NCBI RefSeq assembly: GCF_001613065.1
Contig: NZ_BDBQ01000001.1
Span: 1-64,000, forward strand
Source: Nocardia miyunensis NBRC 108239
GTDB lineage: Bacteria; Actinomycetota; Actinomycetes; Mycobacteriales; Mycobacteriaceae
DNA length: 64,000 nucleotides
Direction: 5' to 3'
The notes beneath the pieces were generated by a model. That model was not told the origin of the DNA and searched no databases. It saw only the letters and a program-made list of their open reading frames with translations. Numbering within the stretch: position 1 is the first letter of the stretch; each line of letters begins with the position of its first letter. Of the stretch, positions 49,837-58,677 are shown one piece after another. The position numbers were made by a program, and so were the translations under genes.

Positions 49837-50601
49837 ATGCGCAAGGCCGATGGCGAGTCGCTGATCAGCCGCGTGGCGCGGGTACTGGAGGCGTTCGACC
49901 GCGACACCGAGTCGATTTCACTGAGCACACTGGCCAACCGGGCCGGGCTGCCGTTGCCCACCGCCCATCGTCTCGTCACCGAACTGGTCCGGTACGGGCT
50001 GCTCGAACGGAACGGGACGAAGGATATCCGGATCGGCCTGCACCTGTGGGAGTTGGCCGGCCAGGGTAATCGTGGTCTGGACATTCGAGATGCCGCGCTG
50101 CCGTTCATGATCGACCTGCGGACCGCGATCCACGAGATCGTCACCATCTCCGTGCTCGACCACGGCTCCGCACTGTTCCTCGAGCGCCTGGCACCGGCGG
50201 CGACCACCCTGGCGGCCGGCCGCATGGCCGAGCGGCATCCGTTGCACACCTCGTCCTCCGGCCTGGTACTCCTGGCGTTCTCGCCACGGGACTATCAGGA
50301 GCAGGTGATCGCGGGGCCGCTGCAGAAACTCGGCGAGGACACCGTCACCGATCCCGGACAACTGCGCCAGGTTCTTGCCGATATCCGGCGGCGGCGAATG
50401 GTCTACGCGCCCGGGATCGGAACCAGGGACTGGACGGGAATGGCCGTACCGGTCACCGGAGCCGACAACGAAGTGGTGGCCGCGCTGAGCGTCGTATACA
50501 GGCGCGGCACCGAATGCCCTCTGGCCCACGAACCCGCCATGCACACGGCTGCCGCCGGAATTTCCCGGGTTCTCACCCATGGCGACCCGCATTCGAAATA
50601 G
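49837..50601 (+). CDS. IclR-family transcriptional regulator
   Basis: 254-aa regulator with an N-terminal helix-turn-helix (LISRVARVLEAFDRD, LANRAGLPLPTAHRLVTELVRYGLLER) and the IclR ligand domain (SGLVLLAFSPRDYQEQV, GTRDWTGMAVPVTG). It is paralogous to the IclR at 20575-21357. ATG 49837 follows GGAGG. It is divergent from a P450/ferredoxin unit and 16 bases upstream of an alcohol dehydrogenase gene, so both are likely targets. Confidence 0.9.
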   Translation: MRKADGESLISRVARVLEAFDRDTESISLSTLANRAGLPLPTAHRLVTELVRYGLLERNGTKDIRIGLHLWELAGQGNRGLDIRDAALPFMIDLRTAIHEIVTISVLDHGSALFLERLAPAATTLAAGRMAERHPLHTSSSGLVLLAFSPRDYQEQVIAGPLQKLGEDTVTDPGQLRQVLADIRRRRMVYAPGIGTRDWTGMAVPVTGADNEVVAALSVVYRRGTECPLAHEPAMHTAAAGISRVLTHGDPHSK

Positions 50602-50617
50602 AGGAAAGGACAACAAC

Positions 50618-51571
50618 ATGCGCGGCTGGCAATTCACCAGCGTAAATTCCCCGCTTCGGCTGAACAACTCCATCGAGGACCCCTCGCCGGGAAAGGGTGA
50701 ACTGATCATCGAAACGGTTGCCGCCGGCCTGTGCCACAGCGACCTCAGTTATCTCGACGGGACGCTCACCTCTCTGCTCGGACCGGCCCCGATCATCCTC
50801 GGTCACGAATTCGCCGGGGTGGTCTCGGAGGTCGGAGAAGGGGTGGCGAACTTCCATGTCGGCGACCGGGTCGCGATCAATGCCGACACCGACGGGCCGG
50901 GCACCGCGATCGACGGAGGCTTCGCCACCAAGGTTCTGGTCCGGGACTGGGAAGCCGTGCACATCCCCGACGGCGTGTCCTGGGAACAGGCCGCGCCCGC
51001 CACCGATGCCGGTCGCACGGCCCACCATGCGGTGTTCGGAATCGGCGAGGTCACCGCGGGCACACGCGTCGGAATCGTCGGCTACGGCGGACTCGGCTCG
51101 CTCGGCGCGCTGATGGCAAAGGCTTCCGGCGCAGAGGTTTTCGTCGCCGACGTCAGCGAACAGGCCCGGGCGAGCGCCACCGCGGACGGGGCGCTGAAAG
51201 TCGTCACCGACATCCGCGATCTCGCCGACGCGAAACTCGACGTCATCATCGACTTCGCCGGTTTCGACACCACCACCTCCGGCGCGATCGCCACGGTCCG
51301 CAAGGGCGGCCGAGTCGTACAGGTCGGACTCGCGAAGCCCACAGTCACCTTCCACGTCCAGGATCTCGTCCTGGGCGAGGTGCAGTTGCACGGCTCGGTC
51401 ACCGGCAGCACGGACGACCTGGCCTCGGTGCTGCGATTCATCGAGAACGGCACCATCTCCTCGCGCGTGGAGACACTGTCCTTCGAGCAGATCGGCGAGG
51501 GATACGACCGGATGAAGCGCGGCGACTACCACGGCCGCCTGGTGGCCATGTTCGATCATCCCGCCAGGTAG
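50618..51571 (+). CDS. Alcohol dehydrogenase (MDR family, no structural zinc lobe)
   Basis: 317-aa medium-chain dehydrogenase. Catalytic-zinc residues are seen in AGLCHSDLSYLDG (Cys) and LGHEFAGVV (His/Glu), and the cofactor motif is VGIVGYGGLGSLGALMAK. The four-cysteine structural zinc loop found in the enzyme at 22861-23910 is missing, replaced by NADTDGPGTAIDGGFATK. This makes the protein shorter than usual. It starts 16 bases after the IclR stop, with AAAGGA upstream, so the two are co-transcribed. It may oxidise an alcohol made by the neighbouring P450 (inference). Confidence 0.87.
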   Translation: MRGWQFTSVNSPLRLNNSIEDPSPGKGELIIETVAAGLCHSDLSYLDGTLTSLLGPAPIILGHEFAGVVSEVGEGVANFHVGDRVAINADTDGPGTAIDGGFATKVLVRDWEAVHIPDGVSWEQAAPATDAGRTAHHAVFGIGEVTAGTRVGIVGYGGLGSLGALMAKASGAEVFVADVSEQARASATADGALKVVTDIRDLADAKLDVIIDFAGFDTTTSGAIATVRKGGRVVQVGLAKPTVTFHVQDLVLGEVQLHGSVTGSTDDLASVLRFIENGTISSRVETLSFEQIGEGYDRMKRGDYHGRLVAMFDHPAR

Positions 51572-51623
51572 CACCCGCAAGCCGTCCGCAACCCTCGCTC
51601 GATGACACGGCGGGACCGCTGCG

Positions 51624-51664
51624 GTGCCCGCGTACCCCGGCAACCAGGCGGAGTACGCGGGCAC
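51624..51664. terminator. Hairpin after alcohol dehydrogenase gene
   Basis: Perfect 12-bp arms GTGCCCGCGTAC and GTACGCGGGCAC with a 17-base loop, about 50 bases after the alcohol dehydrogenase stop. Confidence 0.7.
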
Positions 51665-51827
51665 GGGATACCCACTGCTCGACGAGCCGACGGTTGTGGG
51701 ACTCAGGACCGGCGACCGACCGAACGTCATTGGGACAGAATCATGAAACGCCACACCTAACGAATCGTCACATGACACTTCGTTCTGATCGGTGTGCATA
51801 TCCCCGCCTCCGACACCGGACCGGATT

Positions 51828-51861
51828 GTGGTCGGCCGGACGACGCTGTCCAGCCGACCAC
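51828..51861. terminator. Hairpin downstream of the kinase module
   Basis: Fourteen-bp stem with one mismatch, arms 51828-51841 and 51848-51861, loop GACGCT; about 45 bases beyond the last gene of the minus-strand kinase module. Confidence 0.7.
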
Positions 51862-51904
51862 GTCCTCTACTTCCCGGACAGTCGAAACGCAGAGGTCCAC
51901 TCGG

Positions 51905-52414
51905 CTACGGCGTCCCCGCCGCAGCCGCGTCCTTGTTCTGTCGGAATGTCGAGTACCACATACTGTCGGCCTCGATCGAGGATTCGATCCCCGACATGAC
52001 ATGCGCGCCGACCCGGTCGCGGACTTCTTCGGGCCCATTGCGCACTGTTCTGATCACCCCACGCGCTGCCGCGCCCAGCCGCCGTATCGCACCGCGCAGG
52101 TCCTCGGTGTGCGCGGCGGCGTCGGCGTGCACCTTGCTCGCTTCCGACCACGACCTCTCGAGGTGAACGCGCACATCGTCCGGGACTATTCCGGCATCGT
52201 CGATCAGCCTGCGGGCCAGCGCCAACTGATTTCCCAGCTCGGCGCGTTCACGACCATGGATGTCGTAGATCCGCGCCCGCAAATGCTCCAAGAACTCGAT
52301 TGTCAGCCCGAGCTGCTCGACGGCTTGCGGGTCGTTCGGATCCACGGCCGGAACAACCGTTTCCCGTAGCGCCTTGATGGCCGCACGCAGTGTGTTCTCG
52401 CTGTGGTCCATCAT
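51905..52414 (-). CDS. Small helical protein coupled to APH-type kinase
   Basis: 169-aa protein, almost entirely helical by composition. The N-terminal third (TLRAAIKALRETVVPAVDPNDPQ, then EQLGLTIEFLEHLRARIYD) looks like a helical bundle, and there is no catalytic motif I recognise. ATG 52414 overlaps the kinase stop (ATGA), implying tight stoichiometric coupling. By analogy with LvaB, a small protein required by the APH-type kinase LvaA in Pseudomonas levulinate catabolism, it may stabilise or activate the kinase; that is inference from gene order and size, not sequence identity. Confidence 0.75.
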   Translation of the reverse strand: MMDHSENTLRAAIKALRETVVPAVDPNDPQAVEQLGLTIEFLEHLRARIYDIHGRERAELGNQLALARRLIDDAGIVPDDVRVHLERSWSEASKVHADAAAHTEDLRGAIRRLGAAARGVIRTVRNGPEEVRDRVGAHVMSGIESSIEADSMWYSTFRQNKDAAAAGTP

Positions 52415-53643
52415 GGGTTCTCTCCTCTCAGGAGCGAGACGAGCTGTCGCGAGATCACCGGAACCAGGGATTCGACGCGGGTCAGCAGAATGTCCTGGTG
52501 CGACTTGCCGAGCCGTGCGATGCGGTAGGTCGAGGCCATCATCGACACGATGATGGTGAAGCAGTTCAGAACCTGATAGAAGCGCATCCGCTCCGGATCG
52601 ACCGTCAGACCCGAAGCATCCGAATATCGCGCGTAGAACTCGTCCAGAGGTATCAGACCGCACACCAGATATCGGCCATCCGAGCCGTAGTGCCCCATGG
52701 CCGGCAGCGTGATCCAGGCGAGGTCCCGGTGACGGTCTCCGATCAGACCGCGTTCCCAGTCCAGCCACGCCCGGATTCGACCCGATTCCTCGTCGAACAG
52801 GAAGTTTCCACTGCGGAAGTCACCGTGAACCACGCTCGGCAGATCGAGCTGCGGCATATTGTTCATCAACCAATTCGCCGCGACTTCCATGAGCGGAAAA
52901 TCTTCACCACGATCCTCTTCCCAGCATCGCAGTGCGTGATGCACGGCCCACTCGGCCGCCTCGGTCGAGCCAGATCGTGGCACCTGAAGATGCTCGAACG
53001 ACCGGCCCGAAACATCTGTGTTGTGAATCCGAGCGAGATGGTCGAGATACTGCGGCGCGAGCTTCTCGCGATACTCCGGACCGAAATCGGTGCCCAAACC
53101 GCTGATCTGCCCGGTGCGAGTGCTCCGGGGCTTCGTGACACCCTCAACGAACTCACAGATGAGGGCCGGTTCGGGAAACCATTCGCCGTCGGCGTCGAGA
53201 AATCGGATCTCAGGAACCGGAACGATGCCCTGCATCAGAGTGAGCAGCTCGAATTCACGAGCTCGACTGGTGGCATTGGATCCCTCACTAGGGTCCATGC
53301 GCAGGACGAGGCGCTCGCGGCTGTCCCCGGCAATACCGTCCTGCCGTTCGAGCGTGAATCCGATCTGAATCTTCGAAACGCCCCCGGTGAACCAGTGCAG
53401 ATCACTGATCGCGAACCTGGACGTGCCCAGCTCGTTTTCCAGAAAGGGCTCCAGAATCTTCGCCAGATCGCCGAGTTCCGGTCGACTGTACGAAGGATTA
53501 CCGCGGCGCTGCATCTTGCGGGTCAACATCGCGTCGACCTCGGGCTCGGTCGGATGCTGTTCACGGATCGCCGCGATGAACTCACGGGACGGGTTGTCGC
53601 GCTGATCGAAATCGGCGCACCAGGTCAGATCGTTCGCGGTCAC
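52411..53643 (-). CDS. APH-type phosphotransferase (acyl-CoA kinase candidate)
   Basis: 410-aa protein kinase-fold phosphotransferase of the aminoglycoside phosphotransferase (APH) family. The catalytic loop VVHGDFRSGNFLFD and the metal-binding AWLDWERG (Asp) are intact. The nucleotide-binding lobe includes WFTGGVSKIQIGF and RLVLRMDP. In catabolic operons such proteins are not resistance enzymes: known relatives (LvaA, ACAD10/11 kinase domains) phosphorylate hydroxyacyl-CoAs. GTG 53643 overlaps the upstream stop (GTGA). A longer frame to 53799 lies inside the neighbouring gene. Confidence 0.85.
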   Translation of the reverse strand: MTANDLTWCADFDQRDNPSREFIAAIREQHPTEPEVDAMLTRKMQRRGNPSYSRPELGDLAKILEPFLENELGTSRFAISDLHWFTGGVSKIQIGFTLERQDGIAGDSRERLVLRMDPSEGSNATSRAREFELLTLMQGIVPVPEIRFLDADGEWFPEPALICEFVEGVTKPRSTRTGQISGLGTDFGPEYREKLAPQYLDHLARIHNTDVSGRSFEHLQVPRSGSTEAAEWAVHHALRCWEEDRGEDFPLMEVAANWLMNNMPQLDLPSVVHGDFRSGNFLFDEESGRIRAWLDWERGLIGDRHRDLAWITLPAMGHYGSDGRYLVCGLIPLDEFYARYSDASGLTVDPERMRFYQVLNCFTIIVSMMASTYRIARLGKSHQDILLTRVESLVPVISRQLVSLLRGENP

Positions 53644-54638
53644 GAACGGCTCCGCTGCGCGCGCCCGTGACGAGAGGTCCGCTGGGCCAGATAGTCCACG
53701 CCGTAGATGTCCGCCATCTCGCCGTATCCGACCTGATCGCCCCACTGGTAGCGGAAAATCCCCTGATAGCTGACATGACACGGGTTGAAGGTGTACCACG
53801 GGTGGCTCGAGATCGCGGTCCCGAAGAATTCGAACTCCTTCCCGCGAACGTCACGAATCCGGATGCGATTGCTCATCGCGAGCATCTGATTGTGTTCCGC
53901 GCTGATGGACGCGTCTTCCACCGGGTGAACGACCCCGTCCTCGACGATGAACCCGAAGCGAAGCCGTTCATAGACCACCCGACCGTCGCGCAGATCGATC
54001 AGCACGGCAAGGTGGGCGGACAGCTTCGGTCCGAAGTTCACCGAGACCCACGCGACCGAGCGGGTGCCGGTCTCGGTCCGTGGCCCCCAGCTGTGATCCA
54101 TTCCGTCGAAGCAGTCGATGCGGTACTTCTTTCCGCGCAATTCCAGTTCGCCGACGATATGGCCCTTGACCTCGAAATGCCCGTTTTCCCACGCATCGCC
54201 ATGCCGGACATCAGCGCTGCCGCGATCCGCCGCCAACCTCGGGTTCTGTTTCGGATCACCCGGATCGAACGGCTCGTGCACAGCACGGAAAGACAATTCG
54301 AACGAGCACGCGCCGAGCGCATTCTCGTAGCTGACGTCGTACTCTTTGGGAGTCGGCGCCTGAACCGAGAGCCCGTTTTCGAGAGTGAATTTCGAAAACG
54401 ACTCTGGGCAGGGAAGATGAACCTGCGGGTCGGTGAAGTCGATCTCGTAGGGCTGGGCGCAGAAGCCCTGCCCCACCAGCACCGAGGATGTCGCAACACC
54501 CAGATTCGGCCGTGCGAGAACATAGACGTTCCCGAATATTCCCTCTTCTGGAACATAGAACGGCAAGAACATGGTCTCGGTCCATGTTCGATCCTCTGGA
54601 TCCCTGGTGTGGAATTCAGAATCGGAATCGACAATCAT
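53640..54638 (-). CDS. CrtC/AttH-like lipocalin-fold protein
   Basis: 332-aa protein of unknown function. Its centre carries FDGMDHSWGPRTETGTRSVAW, resembling the DxSWG(V/P)R motif of hydroxyneurosporene synthase (CrtC)/AttH-type double-lipocalin proteins, and much of it is strand-rich. No signal peptide is visible, so it is probably cytosolic. It overlaps the APH-type kinase gene by GTGA. A different member of the same broad type (QRDRSRGVR motif) is found beside the second APH-type kinase at 59697-60719. It might be a lyase, hydratase or carrier for a hydrophobic CoA ester. Confidence 0.75.
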   Translation of the reverse strand: MIVDSDSEFHTRDPEDRTWTETMFLPFYVPEEGIFGNVYVLARPNLGVATSSVLVGQGFCAQPYEIDFTDPQVHLPCPESFSKFTLENGLSVQAPTPKEYDVSYENALGACSFELSFRAVHEPFDPGDPKQNPRLAADRGSADVRHGDAWENGHFEVKGHIVGELELRGKKYRIDCFDGMDHSWGPRTETGTRSVAWVSVNFGPKLSAHLAVLIDLRDGRVVYERLRFGFIVEDGVVHPVEDASISAEHNQMLAMSNRIRIRDVRGKEFEFFGTAISSHPWYTFNPCHVSYQGIFRYQWGDQVGYGEMADIYGVDYLAQRTSRHGRAQRSRS

Positions 54639-54734
54639 GCGACTACTCCTCTTGAACGAGCTGGTACTACTCCCCGTGAGGCGCGGATATCAGCTGCGGC
54701 GAATCACGCTGCTGAATTCGGGTGCCGTCCGCAA

Positions 54735-56186
54735 TTAAATTCCATCACCACGGAGCACGTCAAGAGAATCAATTCCGCCGTCTGCGCGTCGATTGGAGAA
54801 GTCGACAACGACTCCCTGCCGACCACCTCCGCGGCAAGTCGATGCGGTCCGGGCCGGGGTCCCAGATCGTATGGGCGCGATAACATCGCTGTCGAATCCC
54901 GGAATCGCGTGATGCCCTTGCAAGCGCAGGATCAACAATGCCGTCTGGACAGTGAGCTGGTCGTTCGAATCTCCGGCGACGTCCAAGCCCGTCAGGTCGT
55001 GCACACGACCGAGTCTGTGCCGGACGGTATTCTCGTGAATGCCCAGCCGCACAGCGGTCTCCCGTACACTGCGCCCGGAGTCGAAATAAGCCTGAAGCGT
55101 ACGCAAGAGTTCCGTGTTGGCCGCACCGCCCGACACCAGCACCCCCACCACGTCATTGACGAAGCTCCGGACCGAGCGCTCGTCGCTGTTGGCTACCAGC
55201 AGGCGAGCCGGACCCAGTTCGTGACAAGTGATCGCCCGAGCCGACGCCGACGGGTACCGATCGAGACATCGAGCGGATTCGACCGCCTCTCGGTATGCGC
55301 GACGCAGTTGTCCCGGCCGCGCAACCGATGAGATGCCGCTGACGGAGAATTCGTCACCCACCCGGGCCAGCCCGCGCGTGACCGCATCCTTACAACGGCC
55401 GACGAAGGTCGCAGCATCCGCGCCGCCAGGCATCGCGACGGTCAGGATGACGCCCTCGGAACCGCGGACTCCGATGACGTCCACGTTCAACGCTTCCGAA
55501 ACGTGAGCGCCGAGCCGACGGACGTCGACCGCGGAGTCCGACGGTCGACCCCGTTCGAGAACGAAGACGATGACTCGATCCGCCTCCAGGTCGACCCCCA
55601 AATACTCGGCACACGTGCGCAGTTCGGCGTCGTAGGTCGTGGATCGCACCATGTGCCGGACCAGGTTGGCGCGAGCATTGCCGGCCACTCGCGCCAGACG
55701 CCGCTGCGCGACGAACTCCATTCGCAAGTGCACCACCGCTCGCTCGAGCGCCCAGCGAATATCGGCCGGGTCCAGGCTGCCTGAGATCGGAGTCACGACC
55801 CAGCCGAACAGTTCGTTGCCGTCGACGACCGCCCCGACCGCGTACTCGCCGCCGGCGGGGGCGCCCGCCACACGGGAGGTGACCACGGGTGCGCCACCTC
55901 CGACTACACCGGCCCCCTTCCGCAGCCGCTCGAGGCTCGGAATGGGCGCGGACACCTCGCATGGGCCGCACTTCTTGACCAGAGCACCCGTCGAACCGAG
56001 CAGGCAGACGGTCGCATCGAGTCCCTCGGACAAGGCATTCACCAGGCCGGACAGCACCTTACTGCCGATATGCCGATCAACCAGCGTAGTCTCCAGCCGC
56101 AGCCGCCACGACAGCGACCCCGGCGCGTCCTCCGGTGGATCCATAGCAGCAGCGGAAGTTGATGTCACTTCGAACACAGTAGCCAT
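54735..56186 (-). CDS. PucR-type transcriptional regulator
   Basis: 483-aa regulator of the PucR/CdaR type. A central GGDEF-like region (around 210-330) precedes the C-terminal helix-turn-helix LLRTLQAYFDSGRSVRETAVRLGI and HENTVRHRLGRVHDLTG. The last 60 residues after the DNA-binding domain are Arg/Gly-rich and unusual. ATG 56186 has only a poor ribosome-binding site; Met15 (56144) is an alternative start. It is divergent from the BadI-like operon and 96 bases upstream of the CrtC-like/kinase genes, so it may control either or both. Confidence 0.85.
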   Translation of the reverse strand: MATVFEVTSTSAAAMDPPEDAPGSLSWRLRLETTLVDRHIGSKVLSGLVNALSEGLDATVCLLGSTGALVKKCGPCEVSAPIPSLERLRKGAGVVGGGAPVVTSRVAGAPAGGEYAVGAVVDGNELFGWVVTPISGSLDPADIRWALERAVVHLRMEFVAQRRLARVAGNARANLVRHMVRSTTYDAELRTCAEYLGVDLEADRVIVFVLERGRPSDSAVDVRRLGAHVSEALNVDVIGVRGSEGVILTVAMPGGADAATFVGRCKDAVTRGLARVGDEFSVSGISSVARPGQLRRAYREAVESARCLDRYPSASARAITCHELGPARLLVANSDERSVRSFVNDVVGVLVSGGAANTELLRTLQAYFDSGRSVRETAVRLGIHENTVRHRLGRVHDLTGLDVAGDSNDQLTVQTALLILRLQGHHAIPGFDSDVIAPIRSGTPARTASTCRGGGRQGVVVDFSNRRADGGIDSLDVLRGDGI

Positions 56187-56707
56187 AAAAGATCAACCGT
56201 TCAATGGAATGGCCAAATACCTTAGACGTCGTTCCTTCCACTCCACCGTGCGGGAGCAATCGGGTCGGCCGAGTGCCTCACACGTACACGCGGCCGATCT
56301 CGGTCGCGCATTCATGGTTCACCGGACGTCTGATTCCATCGTCGAGGTCAGCTCACCCGATCACCCCCGAGCTTCACCACCCGAATACCGCAAAGCGGCC
56401 CGGCGAAAGCGCATTCCCGGGAACTTCCGCAGTCCAACTCCCCCTCCCCAGGCCCGCGCTGCGCGTAATCCGCTGTAGCTCAACACATCTACAACACCAA
56501 ATCGCAAATGATTATAATGATCAGACTAGATATTCGATCATGCCACACCACGTCGAGCCGCGCGACGCCGACTCGGCGACCACCCGACGAACCCTCGACC
56601 ACCCCCGCCCACCCTTGCGCACGAGACTCGACTAACGTTACTGTTATGCAAATGGTCAGACCAGAAACCTGACCCTTGCTCACCCAACGAAAGGACAGCG
56701 GAGTCTG
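56187..56707. other. Divergent intergenic region (PucR / BadI-like operon)
   Basis: 521 bases, the longest gap in the window, with no credible gene. An AT-rich patch at about 56500-56545 holds repeated GATCA/TGATC half-sites, and a clear palindrome lies at 56653-56663. Confidence 0.6.
56653..56663. promoter_or_regulatory. FadR-like operator TGGTCAGACCA
   Basis: Palindrome TGGTC-A-GACCA, the form closest to the E. coli FadR core TGGTCnGACCA, centred 50 bases upstream of the BadI-like gene. Confidence 0.7.
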
Positions 56708-57502
56708 ATGACCGAATTCACCGACATCACCTACGAGGTGGACAACGGACTGGCTTGGATCACCATCAACCGCCCGGAACGCTACAACGCTTTCCGTGCG
56801 CAGACGGTCGACGAACTGGTCATGGCCTTCAAGCGCGCCTGGGCGAGCAGTGACGTCGGTGTCATTGCCCTGACCGGCGCCGGCGACAAGGCGTTCTGCG
56901 CGGGCGGCGACCAGAAGCAGCGGATGGAGACCGGCGACTACGGGCCGTCGGCGAGCGGGCTGTTCGAGGTCGAGGCCCTGCACCGCGTCATCCGTGACGC
57001 CCCCAAGCCCGTCGTCGCGGCGGTCAACGGCCTCGCGATCGGCGGCGGCCACGTGCTGCACGTGCTGTGCGACCTGACGATCGCCGCGGACACCGCGCAG
57101 TTCGGACAGAACGGCCCGCGCGTCGGTTCCTTCGACGCCGGTCTCGGCTCCGGCTATCTTGCTCGCGTCGTCGGGGAGAAGCGGGCCCGCGAGATCTGGT
57201 TCATGCTGCGCCGCCTGTCGGCGCAGGAGGCCCTGGAGTGGGGCCTGGTCAACAAGGTCGTTCCGGCTGCCGACCTCAAGGCCGAGGTCCGTGCGTGGGC
57301 CGATCAGATGCTGGACTTCTCCCCCACCGCGCTCAAGGTGCTCAAGCAGTCGATGAACACCGACACCGAGCACTTCGTGAGCATCGGCACCATGGCCTAC
57401 TCCACGCTGGCGATGTTCGGTGAGACTCCGGAGGCGCAGGAAGGTATCACCGCCTTCAACGAGAAGCGCAAGCCCGACTTCTCTCCCTACCGGGGCAAGT
57501 GA
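56708..57502 (+). CDS. BadI/MenB-like crotonase (ring-cleaving hydrolase candidate)
   Basis: 264-aa crotonase of the dihydroxynaphthoyl-CoA synthase (MenB)/2-ketocyclohexanecarboxyl-CoA hydrolase (BadI) branch. The diagnostic segment is FGQNGPRVGSFDAGLGSGYL, with the catalytic Asp in SFDAG, followed by KRAREIWFMLRRLSAQEALEWGLVN. AFCAGGDQKQR and NGLAIGGGHVLHVLCD form the oxyanion hole. Because no menaquinone genes surround it and it is coupled to an acyl-CoA dehydrogenase (GTGA overlap), a BadI-like hydrolytic opening of a cyclic beta-keto-acyl-CoA is the better guess. A FadR-like operator lies 50 bases upstream. Confidence 0.85.
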   Translation: MTEFTDITYEVDNGLAWITINRPERYNAFRAQTVDELVMAFKRAWASSDVGVIALTGAGDKAFCAGGDQKQRMETGDYGPSASGLFEVEALHRVIRDAPKPVVAAVNGLAIGGGHVLHVLCDLTIAADTAQFGQNGPRVGSFDAGLGSGYLARVVGEKRAREIWFMLRRLSAQEALEWGLVNKVVPAADLKAEVRAWADQMLDFSPTALKVLKQSMNTDTEHFVSIGTMAYSTLAMFGETPEAQEGITAFNEKRKPDFSPYRGK

Positions 57503-58641
57503 CGTTGCAGTTCTCCACAGAACAGCGTGAGTTCGCTGCGGCAGTCTCCGGGTACTGCCGCAGCCGGCTCGCGACAGTCGCGCAACGTGATGCGGTCACC
57601 GAGGGCGGAACCCTGTCCAACAGCCCCCAGGTGCTGGCCGATATGGCCCGCAACGGATGGCTGGGGGTTTCGCTCCCCGCGCAATTCGGCGGCGGTGGCG
57701 CAGGATTCGTCGACGAGTGCATCTTCCTCGAGGAGTCGGCTCGCGGCCTGGCGCCGATCACGGGCTACTCCACCGGTCTCACCGCGGCGCAGACCTATAT
57801 GCGCTGGGGCACCGACGAGCAGAAGAAGACGATCGTCGGCAATCTCACCGCCGGACGTCTCGAGGCCATCGCGCTCAGCGAGCCCGGCGCGGGATCCGAT
57901 CTCGCCGGGCTGCGGGTCAGCGCCCGCCTCGACGGGGACCGCTACTTGATCAACGGCCAGAAGACCTGGATCTCGGCGGCGCATGTGTCGGAACACATCC
58001 TGGTCCTGGCCCGCGAGGACGGTTCCGGCACCAAACATCAGGGCATGACCCTGCTCATGGTGCCGACCGACGCACCCGGACTCACCATCCGCGCCATCCA
58101 GACGATGGAAGCGCACACCTGCAACGACGTGTTCTTCACCGACGTCGCGGTCCCGGTGTCGGCAGTGGTCGGCGAGCCGCGCAACGCGTGGAAACAGCTC
58201 ATGCGCGGACTGTCCATCGAGCGTCTGATCATCGCCGCGATGAGCATCGGCGGTGCACGCCGCGCCTTGGACGACGCGGTCGCGTACGCCAGGGAGCGCG
58301 AGCAGTTCGGCCGCCCCCTGTCCAGCTTCCAGGCTCTTCGCCATCGCCTCGCGGACCTCGCCACCGATATCGAACTGGCGCGCACGTTCGTCTACGACGT
58401 GGCAACCAAGATCGACGCGGGTATGGAGGACGATCTCGCCCGGGAAAGCGCGATGGCGAAGATGCGGTGCACCGAGGTCGCCAAACACGCCACCCTGGAA
58501 GCGATGCAGATGATGGGCGGCTACGGCTATGCCCGCGAATACGGTATGGAGGGGCAGGTGCGTCGTGCCCTGGCGCCGCCGATCTACGGCGGCACCAACG
58601 AAATTCAGCGCGAGATCATCGCCAAACACATCGGTTTGTGA
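57499..58641 (+). CDS. Acyl-CoA dehydrogenase
   Basis: 380-aa FAD-dependent acyl-CoA dehydrogenase. Features are IALSEPGAGSDLAGLRVSAR, INGQKTWISAAHVSEHILV, AREREQFGRPLSSFQALRHR, and the C-terminal MMGGYGYAREYGMEGQVRR with PIYGGTNEIQREIIAKHIGL. The residue before GT is Gly rather than the classical Glu, so the catalytic base probably lies on another helix as in isovaleryl-CoA dehydrogenase. It starts from GTG 57499 overlapping the previous stop. It would desaturate a branched or cyclic acyl-CoA. Confidence 0.9.
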   Translation: MTLQFSTEQREFAAAVSGYCRSRLATVAQRDAVTEGGTLSNSPQVLADMARNGWLGVSLPAQFGGGGAGFVDECIFLEESARGLAPITGYSTGLTAAQTYMRWGTDEQKKTIVGNLTAGRLEAIALSEPGAGSDLAGLRVSARLDGDRYLINGQKTWISAAHVSEHILVLAREDGSGTKHQGMTLLMVPTDAPGLTIRAIQTMEAHTCNDVFFTDVAVPVSAVVGEPRNAWKQLMRGLSIERLIIAAMSIGGARRALDDAVAYAREREQFGRPLSSFQALRHRLADLATDIELARTFVYDVATKIDAGMEDDLARESAMAKMRCTEVAKHATLEAMQMMGGYGYAREYGMEGQVRRALAPPIYGGTNEIQREIIAKHIGL

Positions 58642-58677
58642 GCGGATCGCCAGCACATCCATCGAGTTACGAGGTAC

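Larger units (their letters stand above)
51572..51904. other. Convergent intergenic region with two hairpins
   Basis: 333 bases with no supportable gene; it contains two inverted repeats (51624-51664, 51828-51861), each oriented to end one of the converging transcripts. Confidence 0.6.

Noticed and set aside
15181..56663. Interpretation of the palindromes as KstR or KstR2 steroid-regulon sites
   Set aside because: Those regulators use TnnAAC(n2)GTTnnA- and AnCAAG(n2)CTTGnT-type sites; neither matches TGGT(n3)ACCA, and no kshA, hsaC or mce genes are present.
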